Source: Calycina herbarum
Taxonomy: Eukaryota > Ascomycota > Leotiomycetes > Helotiales > Pezizellaceae
Direction: 5' to 3'
Length of the DNA: 64,000 nucleotides
NCBI GenBank assembly: GCA_001414485.1
Contig: LLEY01000154.1
Location: 62,001-126,000, forward strand
Positions 55,832 to 64,000 of this stretch are shown here, one piece after another. A program made the position numbers and the translations under genes. The stretch's first letter is position 1; the number at the start of each line of letters is the position of its first letter. The notes under the pieces are model-generated. The model was not told the DNA's origin, did no database searches, and saw nothing but the letters and a program-made list of their open reading frames with translations.

Positions 55832-56919
55832 TCAAGCAGAGACACCAATCCCATACTCACAAGCCTGCAACACCATCCAAACAGCAACATAAACCCCCAT
55901 AGCCACCCCAACCTCCTCCTTCTGCGCATCATTCATCCGACAAGCCAATATCAATCCAACAGCCAGGGCAAAAGTGCTGGTAGTAAACAATATATTAACC
56001 GTCTTGGGCCCCAAAACAACCAGCAAAACCGGGACTATCAAAGCACCTCCAGCAATTGTCGCGATCACCGAATTCGGTACGAGCCCTGTGTTTTTGGTTT
56101 GTGATGCTTGAGTGACTACTCGGATATATGGAGGACTTTTCTTGGGCTTAGAAAGGTTCGTGAGGCCGCTGGAGAGGGAGCGAGTGAGTTCTTCGAGGAT
56201 AGAGGGTTCGAGTTTGGTGTTGGAGAGAGAGGCGTGATGTTCAGCGCATTCAAAAATCGCGAGTGTTTTTCCCCATCGACGGATGGTTGACCATACAGCG
56301 GTGCGTTCAAGTTCAGCCAGTTGATTCCTATGACTATAGCTGAGCCAACGATCATAGGTTCCTATCGCCTTGACTACTCCCGTTAGTTCTCCCGTGTCTT
56401 GAATCAAGAGGAAGAAAAAACAAACCATAACACTCAAGATCTTCATGAATAACGTCCCATCGACCCGGAGTCCTTACTACAATCTCTCAGTACAAATACG
56501 AACCCACGTCCCCTCAGAACAAACACTGGGAATCCAAACTCACAATCCCTAAACTTCTCGCTCCCACTCCCCAAAACCCACTCATGTCTCTGCAACCTAA
56601 CCAAAGAAAACATCACATCCTCCAACAACATCTTCCTCACCATCCCCCTCTGATCCCTAGCAAACACCTCCGTTCCTTGGCCAACCTTGGGATCATATTC
56701 CTCCAGCAATTTCCGGAGATTCTCTGAAGTGGCTGATATTTGGGGTAAGCTAGAGGATTGTGATGGAGATGAAGTAGTCTCGACGTTGCAATTGGATGGT
56801 TTTCGTAGGGAGCTGGAACTGGCACTGGTAGGGTAGGTTGGGAGCGGAGCGAGGGATTTGAGAGATGCTGATGCGGTTGGTGTCGTTTCGATGTCTGAGG
56901 AGCGTCCGAAGAAACGCAT
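55832..56919 (-). CDS. Fungal membrane protein of unknown function (possibly DUF6594-like)
   Basis: Three exons (56919-56544, 56476-56426, 56397-55832) encode 330 residues. The N-terminal ~70 residues are Ser/Thr-rich. A helical middle part (SENLRKLLEEYDPKVGQGTE, LTGVVKAIGTYDRWLSYSHR, NQLAELERTAVWSTIRRWGK) is followed by three hydrophobic segments at the C terminus: VIATIAGGALIVPVLLVVLG, VNILFTTSTFALAVGLILAC and VGVAMGVYVAVWMVLQACE. A helical domain plus C-terminal membrane hairpins resembles the many fungal proteins annotated as DUF6594, but I am not certain of that family. The 51-nt middle exon is inferred from the frame. A GTGAGT near the stop could indicate one more terminal intron. Confidence 0.65.
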
Positions 56920-59129
56920 TTTTAGGGATGTTTTGGTGGGGTTTGTAGGTGGAGGGATGTTCGAGGATTAGTATGTTTTGAGTATTGAGGTATGTACTGC
57001 AGGGAAGTGTTGATCGTGCTTGCCTCTTTCAGAAGTAACCCAGGCATCGTCAAGTTAGGTTTAGGTAGGTACTGTGGAAAAGGATAAATCGTGCTTGCTT
57101 CATCTGAAAGTGTACTTGTTTGTGCCTGCCACTAGAGTTATTGTATCAGCAAATGTCGAAGAAAGGGCATCTAAAGTTTGCAGTCAACCTAGTCGCTCTC
57201 GAAGAGCGGTAAGTTGTGTAGTGAGCACTTGGATTGATATTACAACTAGGGAGCTGCTTCATTTTATTCATTTTTATCTCATCTATTTCATGAAACAGGT
57301 CTATGGCTCTTTTATTCTCAGCCAAACTGAAATGCAATTTGGTATAGAAGGGTATCGAGGATAGATGTCGCAACAGCTGATCGCACATCGTCTCCTCTAA
57401 ACTCCTGTTTTGAATTGAACATGTGAGCTTGCCTTGCAGGCCTGTGTACTTTGGCCTTCTGGGGCCAGATGGTCTCATTGCTCGCATTCAAAAAGCGAGG
57501 CGTAAAGCTACATGTGTCAGTTTCCCTTTTCTTCATTTGACAAGAGGTCGCGGAAACAAAGTTCATTCTGAGGCTAGGAAGGAACGACCTCATGAGGGGC
57601 CGACTTCCCCAAACCCGAAGCGGCCTCCGAGTATAAACCCCCCCCTCGGATTCAAATTTTCTTGAGCTCTGATTTCAGTCCACTTCATTGCAGGATAAAT
57701 CTCGTGGATTAAGCTGCGGCCCTGGAGTGACGGTTGGGATGAGTGATGGTGTTTGAAGTGCGGTCTTGGGCTGGGTGCGGTGTGAGGCCCTGATGACGGA
57801 CATTGGGAGTTGGGCTTGGAATAGCTTCTAACCAAACCTCAACGCAACACCACTCCCTGGGTACAATCTGGAAGAAGAAGTATGCGCGTGAGAGAGTAGC
57901 AAGCAGTTCGCAATTGAACCATTATCACGATTTATATTTGGAGGACAGTGCGTATGGGCATATCTTCTTTTCTCTCTTGTTTGCTCAATATACCACTCGT
58001 GTAACCCAAAGTAGGAGGACGCAATGCGACGCGCGCTGTAAGAAAGCCCCAACAACATCTCCCAAAGCATTCTGCTATCTCTAACCCTAGTAGTATGTCA
58101 CATATCTTAGCGTAATTAAAGTTACCCCTAGAAACAAAATTATGTACTTCTGAAATACCACGAGTGCGGCGTCTTAAAGAAGTTTGCGAATTGAGAAGTG
58201 TAGGCTGAATGTCACTTCAACGCTGGGGAAGCTACCGACTTACAAATTACAGCTAAGAAAATAGTTGTACGATAGAGTTATCAAATACTAATATTAAGGT
58301 GTTCCAGGGACAACTAGCTATTAAATGTAACTCGGCGTATTTACGAAAATTATCGGCTCTATGCCAGATTGAGCTGCGGTTAAGCTTATTATTATTTCAA
58401 GTTAAGCTGACTAGATAAGAGAACTGGTGTTATTTCGTCCGACAAGTGTTAAATCAACAACACTATACGACAATACTTGAGGTAATTGAATTAGAACATA
58501 CTACTTACAAAAATATAGAAAACTGTCAAAGTTACTATTTTCAGTTAATTTGATTGTTCTAGAACAGCTAGGATAATGATATTTACTAGATATTGTTCGG
58601 GCGAACTGGTGAGTGACAGCATAATTTCTCGAGGGCGAATTGGAAATAGGAAGAGAGCGTGTAGTGAACTGTTCTTTAGGACACTTGAACTCTTAGGATG
58701 GCTTTATTGTGCTGCAACGTTGATCACTTACTATGTTACTATTGAATACTGCTTGACCAGCAGCCCTTCCTGAGGCCAGCATAATCATAAATATTCAGCA
58801 GCTTAAGTTACCGCGCTTAGTTTGCTGATTTGAATTCCGTTGACTCGACTCGGCAAATGTCCAAGACTAAGGTAGATATAAAGGCGAGTAGATTATCTTT
58901 ATATCATATCGGCGCAGGTTCGAGGTGAATTATTTTTAGACACACTTGATTCATCTCTATGTATGTCTAGACAAACTAGCTATCATCTGCTAAACAGAAG
59001 TACGCCATCCTTACTCTAAATGAGAAAATTCTTTGTCGCAAATGTCCGTAGACAATAAACCATTTATCTACCACCCACCTCCCATTTTTATGCAACCCCC
59101 AAACCTTTATACAAACCAACCCAACCCAA
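56920..59129. other. Intergenic, AT-rich right half
   Basis: About 2.2 kb without a recognisable gene. Around 57010-57110 a ~25-bp phrase (ATCGTGCTTGC ... TCTGAAAG-like) occurs twice. From 58.08 to 59.0 kb the sequence is AT-rich and featureless. Confidence 0.5.
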
Positions 59130-61203
59130 TCAGATCCGAATGCCATGTAGTCCATTGGCTAAAGTGCCATCAACTCCGTTAGTTAAAGACTCGGACATGC
59201 AATCCTTGGTGACACTTTCCAAGCAACCAGCAGCCGCAGCGACGAATCCGAGATATGGCTTGCTTGGTTGGAGAACTCGGGAAAGATACTCGGGGTGGAA
59301 TTGAACACCAACGAACCAAGGGTGATCCTTCAATTCGATGATCTCCATTCGCTCGCCCTTGTCGTCTTTACCAACAAACTCGAGGCCCTTCTTGGCGAGT
59401 CGCTCAATATATTCAGGGTTGACTTCATAACGATGTCTGTGTCTCTCATGGATCTCCTTCTTTTCGCCATAAAGTTGACGAAGACGGGACCATTCAGAGC
59501 CTTCTTGGAAAAGGGTTGGGCGAAGTCCAAGACGCATGGTTCCACCAAGGTTGGTTTTGTCGATTTCCGGCATGAAAATTACGACAGGGTCTTCACATCC
59601 CTCAACCAACTCAACCGAACTTGCCTTGGGAATATCACACACGTGTCGAGCGAACTCGATAACCGCGATTTGCATTCCAAGACAAATACCCAAGTATGGA
59701 GTCTTGTTTGTTCGCGCCCATTCTGCTGCTTTAATCATACCCTCAGTGCCTCTATTACCGAAGCCACCGGGTACGAGAATTCCATCAGCTGTGCATACTA
59801 CATGCCAGGCCTTGTGGAATTCAGCAGGGTTATTAGATTTAGCTTGGTCCTCGAGATGAGATGCATCAACCCAAAGGAGGTTAAGCTTTCTTCCGCATCG
59901 CATAGCGCTGTGCTCAAGGGATTTGATAACACTTAGATAACTGTCGTGTAGGGCAGTGTACTTTCCGACAAGAGCGATGGTAACAGATTCAAAGATACGT
60001 TCTTGTTGTTGTGTAAGCTTCGTCCACTCTGTCCATGTTCGTTGTCCCCGATCGACAAGATTTTGTGGTTTAGGTATCGCATCGAGGTTGAGAATCGAGC
60101 CAAGAGTCATTAATAGACCTTGCTTTTCTAGGAGAAGGGGAACATGGTACGTAGTCGAGACATTGTGAACAGCCAAAACCTGATCTGGTTCAACTTGGCA
60201 GAACATGGCAATCTTGTCGGTCGTGCTTCTCTCAAGAGGAACATCGCATCTACACGCAATCTGAAATTCATCAGCAATTGGTTTTCCCACAAGAAATAGA
60301 ACATCATTACCAGATCCGGAACCAAGCCAGCTCGTCCAACATCCCTAATTGCTTGTTGAGTTGGCTTTGTCTTTTGCTCGCCAGCCATTACGGGAACAAG
60401 GGAAACATGAATCTGAGCAAAATTGCCCTTTCCTGCTCTTCTCTTCAATTGTCGCATTGCCTCGATGAATGGCGCACTCTCGATATCACCCACAGTACCT
60501 CCAAGCTCAATAATGCAGACATCGGGAGACTCATTTGTATCATCGACAGGGATTCTTGCGACTCTCTCTACCCAGTCCTGAACTGCATCTGTCAAATGGG
60601 GTACGACTTGAACAGTCTTTCCCAAGTAATCACCGCGACGTTCCTTCTCGATAACATGTTGATATATCTTGCCGGTTGTAATGTTGCTTTCGCGAGTAAG
60701 AGTGATATTGAGGTAGCGCTCGTAGTTTCCGAGGTCGAGGTCGACTTCACCGCCATCATCGAGGACAAAGACTTCGCCATGCCTAGTAAAGGAGTTAGAC
60801 TTTAGACTCGGGCTGCACAATTGGAATGCCAGTGGAAGAGGGATTATCTACTCCGTAGGAGCCATAGTTCCGGCATCGACATTCATGTAGGGATCAATCT
60901 TGATCGAGGAAACGTGCATCGCGAGTTAGCAATTCTGCACAATGCCAGAAGGACCCGAGACTTATCTTCAACCCGATCGTCTTGAGCAGTAAACCCGCAG
61001 ATGATGCTATAGATTCAAGAATCAGCGACCGTCCCTTTTTCCGTTGCCGTCTTCTATTACTCTCGAGAGCGCGTACCAATTGTTCCCTTCCCAATGCCAG
61101 AAATGACGCCTACGTCGCGTTAGCATTCGCCCAATACTGGTTCAAAGATTTCCTAAAGAAGTTGACAGTGATTCATACCTCCAGATACAAGAACGTACTT
61201 CAT
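59130..61203 (-). CDS. ura7: CTP synthase
   Basis: Six exons encode 587 residues: 61203-61179, 61109-61077, 61006-60966, 60913-60852, 60782-60311 and 60260-59130. The synthetase domain begins [17 protein letters not shown] and continues with [40 protein letters not shown] and [16 protein letters not shown]. The glutamine amidotransferase domain has [10 protein letters not shown] with the nucleophile Cys at about 404 and HPEY near the end. The enzyme makes CTP from UTP, ATP and glutamine in the cytosol, often in filaments. The intron at 60965-60914 has no usable GT-AG borders. Only ATAAGT...GCAC borders give the conserved [13 protein letters not shown] in frame (see findings). The gene otherwise looks fully functional. 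Its start codon faces the next gene across 246 bp. Confidence 0.95.
60914..60965 (-). other. Putative AT-AC intron in CTP synthase
   Basis: Minus-strand intron of 52 nt. The donor is AAG|ATAAGT, the branch site is GCTAAC with the branch A about 13 nt from the 3' end, and the acceptor is GATGCAC|GTT. Both borders look like normal U2-type sites with the first G changed to A and the last G changed to C. Confidence 0.75.
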
Positions 61204-61449
61204 CTTCGCGGGTTGTGGCATGTTTATGGCCGGACCTGGCTATTGCCAGGAGGGGGAGAGAAGAAGAAATGCAGACGAAATTTTGGCAGGGAGGGCTGGC
61301 AGAATCCGCACTTGGCTGTTTGCGGCCCACCGCCTTTTATCCTTCTGTGTTTTTTGTGGCGTTTCTACGCGTGGCTAGTGAACTTGAATCTTAGACCAAA
61401 CAACACCAATTCACGCCGCTTAGGTCTTTAAATCTCCTACCTATGCAAG

Positions 61450-61995
61450 ATGCCATTCCACTACGAAGCCAACTCGGGCCTATCAAGCGCCTCAGAGGTG
61501 GTAATTTTGCACATTGACTTGGTCGCCGACAAACTTGAAGCGCTTATCGATCGCCGCAATGATGGTTCTATCGTACCAGGACAGAAGAAAAACCACTGGT
61601 ATATGAACTTGGCAACATCGCAAAAAGGATCAATTCGACTGTACCCAGGCGTGGACCAAAATGGTCTAATTGACCTCTTGGTGGATACTCATCAGCAAAT
61701 TCAAGGAGAAGATATGAAGCACATTCGGCTCTCGGTCGAGGACGGCTTGAAACTTCCGCAAGTAATAGAGCTTTTGCAGAAAAACAAACACGAAAATTAT
61801 CAATTCGACCAGAATTTTCAAGGGCTTCGACATTGGATCATAACCACCCTGGCTCTGTTATTTTCTGTCGGTTATCTCGTCAACGAGTCCGAAGTTGAAA
61901 ACGCAAAGGCGGCAATCAAAACTGTATGGGAAGGTCAGGATGAACCCGTGAAGGAAGAAGAACAATCCGAAATGGTCATTGGGACTTTCTATTGA
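61450..61995 (+). CDS. Uncharacterised fungal protein (possibly DUF7770-like)
   Basis: A single exon of 181 residues. I do not firmly recognise it. It begins MPFHYEANSGLSSASEVVIL, has alternating strands and helices (WYMNLATSQKGSIRLYPGVD, MKHIRLSVEDGLKLPQVIEL) and a hydrophobic stretch near the C terminus (WIITTLALLFSVGYLV), then an acidic tail. The pattern of an N-terminal beta-rich part followed by a helical end reminds me of small fungal proteins listed as DUF7770, but this is a weak impression. Base composition and codon use look like the neighbours. It is divergent from CTP synthase. Confidence 0.7.
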   Translation: MPFHYEANSGLSSASEVVILHIDLVADKLEALIDRRNDGSIVPGQKKNHWYMNLATSQKGSIRLYPGVDQNGLIDLLVDTHQQIQGEDMKHIRLSVEDGLKLPQVIELLQKNKHENYQFDQNFQGLRHWIITTLALLFSVGYLVNESEVENAKAAIKTVWEGQDEPVKEEEQSEMVIGTFY

Positions 61996-62533
61996 CCGGG
62001 AAGCTTTGACATATTTTTTTCAGTCTCGATATCAAGGGGTTAATTGATTTTCGCGATCTCTGTGGTCTTTTGTTCATATCTTTGCTGTATTTGGTTTCTA
62101 TTCCGCATTTCCAGCGGCTTGGGAGGGGTGTGGCTCGCTGGGTCGAGGTCGAGACATCAGCTCGCATCATCGTCCTTTCCACTTGGGCGTAGAGAGCAAG
62201 TTGCACTTTTGCACTATTGGCCAGTTCATAAAAGATCCTGGTAATATACCTGCATACCATGCTCACCGCGTTCTCGTCCTGCAGTGATATTACAAGCGGT
62301 TGGCTGTGCCGGTTTTCCAATTCAGGTTCTGTGCAGCCTTGGCATTCTGCCAATTGCCCTTTTGTCAATTGGATTTCTATTGGTAGTGCTCCTGGCTTTT
62401 GCAATGCACTTTTGTGCAATTGGTTTGCCAAACCCAGTACAATGTTTACTTCATCGCGATTAATTCAATTCTTTTTTTCATTCAATGCTTCTACTCACGC
62501 TCATCTTATTGTTCATGCCGGCACCATATAAAC
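61996..62533. other. Intergenic, promoter side of the Clr5 gene
   Basis: About 0.5 kb with no gene. A repeated TTTTGTCAATTGGATTTCTA / TTTTGTGCAATTGGTTTGCC-like phrase occurs at ~62360 and ~62410. Confidence 0.45.
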
Positions 62534-64000
62534 ATGCCGAAAAACCCAAAACAAATACAGGCATGCAACCAGAGATGGGCGAGCATCAAGCCAGAGGCTT
62601 TCAAGCTTTACATCCAACAGGACATGCAATTGGAGGAAACAATGGCTACAATTAAAACGACATATGGTTTCAACGCAAGGCATGTTTTAATCTAGACATT
62701 CGAATAGACCACTGACGTTTTTGAATAGCCCCAGAATGTGGAAGCTGAAGTTAAAAGAATGGGGTTACAAAAAGAACATATCGACCCGCGTTATGAGCTG
62801 GATTGCTGCTAAGGGGGAAGCACGCAAACTTGAAGGAAAAGACACGAATTTCTTTTCCAATGGGACTGAAGTAAAAAAGGAGAGGATTGAGAACTTCAAG
62901 AGGAGACGAGTCGGAGAAGACCCCGTAGACTTCGGTAAGAAGTCTTGTACTTCAAACATCTTTTTCTATATCCTGACAAGATAAAGCAACGCCCCTAGAT
63001 ATCAAGTATGGCACGCCAAGTTATAAACACAGCGAAGAAGTAGAGGTAAGCCGCCACTTTATCTTCCTTCCAATTTATTCTAAAGAAATTCTTTATTAGG
63101 AGCAACTTGAGGAGTTGCAACACCCTGCCTCATTTTCGTTATCCGGTTGCAATGCGGCACACGATGGATCAAACGGCCCGCCAGACTTTGAGATCCGGAA
63201 TCTTACTCCCATGCCAGTACCATACATTTCGATGCTAGACTTTTATCTGGAAGAAGAGTTGCAGGACCCATACAACCCACTTCGCGCCGAAATAAAAGGT
63301 GCACAACCAGATGGCAGTTACGTGACGCCCGCTTCAGAAAGTGACGACGAGTTGGTTTTTCATGAGCTTCTTCTTTCTCAATATCAAGCTACATACGGAG
63401 AATTCGCGGTTCGGACGTTGGAGCAAGAATTCGAGTTAGCCAAGGTAGCCGAGATGAAAGGCCATCACGAGGTAGCGGAATACCATTGCCTCAACATTCT
63501 AGACCACAGAGGTCCACAAGTGACCGTTCAGACCTTTCTCGGGATGGTATATCTCAACACTTCTTGTCCAGAGAAAGCAACCTCTTCTTTGTTTTTGGCT
63601 CTTACCGACTTCATAATTGAATTCACCTCCAGTACATTAGAGTCCAATGACTTGCGTCTCCGATCATTCGAGGAACTCTTCACTCGGTTAGCCTCTCAAA
63701 ATGGGCAGCAGTGGACACCGCTGTATTTCTGTATGCGTCGGATGAACGACGAAATCCTCCGAGCTGTCCGGGACGGGAATACCGACGAGATCTTTCCCAA
63801 ACTTCTCATCCACGGTATTTCCTTTGCACGCGAGTTAAACATCCTCGAAGGCAACATTGAACCAAAGATCGCAGAACAAATGTATAAATCTCTACTCCAA
63901 AACTCTTCTGGGGAAGACGTTTTTCTTCATGGAATCGAATTCACAACGGCTCATCACGAATACGGACTTCTCCTCAAGAGAAAGGGAAAATGGTTAGATT
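62534..64000 (+). CDS. Clr5-domain protein (5' part)
   Basis: Four exons are visible (62534-62679, 62729-62934, 62999-63045, 63100 to the right edge), and the gene continues beyond the window. The N terminus is a Clr5 domain: WASIKPEAFKLYIQQDMQLE, then TYGFNASPRMWKLKLKEWGY. This ~50-residue domain was named for fission yeast Clr5, a heterochromatin silencing factor. In filamentous fungi it heads many large proteins that often end in TPR or ankyrin repeats. A Ser/Asp-rich middle region leads into a helical section (VRTLEQEFELAKVAEMKGHH, VQTFLGMVYLNTSCPEKATS) that may be TPR-like. The first intron (62680-62728) starts with GC (AAG|GCATGT) and has a CTGAC branch. GT alternatives break the frame. 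Confidence 0.82.

Noticed and set aside
57010..57110. Possible extra copy of the TIR element (GGTAGGTAC phrase)
   Set aside because: Only the short GGTAGGTAC match is present. No terminal repeat or interior similarity.
59268..59936. Plus-strand frame of 222 codons
   Set aside because: Antisense of the CTP synthase amidotransferase domain, which is unmistakable.
60902..60962. GT-AG alternatives for the odd CTP synthase intron
   Set aside because: GTCTCG at 60962 with AAG at ~60902 gives a stop at once. Other GT or AG choices break the frame or delete conserved residues.

Overview
The window looks like nuclear DNA of a filamentous ascomycete. Most of the roughly 20 genes carry short introns (about 45-130 nt) with GTAAGT/GTATGT-like donors and CTAAC/CTGAC branch points. 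Gene families such as a Zn(II)2Cys6 regulator, a Clr5-domain protein, PEX8, a NACHT-ankyrin remnant and a fungal P450 are typical of Pezizomycotina. A Leotiomycete is my best guess, but nothing here proves it. For spliced genes the start and end given span the introns, and exon borders are in the evidence. I derived them by hand from splice motifs, reading frame and family knowledge, and the exon lengths of each joined model sum to a multiple of three.

Layout. 1-5.6 kb: 3' end of a Pfs2-type polyadenylation factor, a NUC1/EndoG nuclease, and a metallophosphoesterase with a frameshift and a changed metal ligand. 5.6-10 kb: a Zn2Cys6 regulator, then a broken NACHT-ankyrin (NLR-like) gene. 10-14 kb: two copies of a short inverted-repeat element and a cytochrome P450. 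14.8-20.2 kb: a compact cluster of PEX8, TMEM170, a sugar O-acetyltransferase and an HMG-box/ICMT fusion reading frame. 20.2-24 kb: a repeat-rich spacer and a secreted subtilase with one nonsense codon. 26-29.5 kb: a CLC chloride channel. 31-35.3 kb: an isoamyl-acetate-type esterase and a protein with a retropepsin-like fold lacking its catalytic Asp.

35.3-42.7 kb is poor in genes: a tRNA-like relict, AT-rich DNA and one C2H2 zinc-finger gene. 42.7-50.5 kb: a SnoaL-like frame, an unusual protein kinase with a long Pro/Gln tail, another inverted-repeat element, an orphan frame and a haem peroxidase. 51.8-57 kb: a PRR1-like kinase and a membrane protein. 59-64 kb: CTP synthase, an unrecognised small protein and a Clr5-domain gene running off the end.

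Most genes are unrelated housekeeping or accessory genes, and I see no biosynthetic cluster. The most unusual observation is in the CTP synthase gene. One 52-nt intron can only be removed in frame, giving the conserved family sequence, if it is spliced at AT-AC borders (ATAAGT donor, GCAC acceptor, GCTAAC branch). That is the pattern of a U2-type AT-AC intron. Other points of interest are the HMG-box/ICMT fusion frame, the subtilase nonsense codon that could double as a 3' splice site, a family of ~220-bp TIR elements, and a cluster of GCTTACTC-type repeats.
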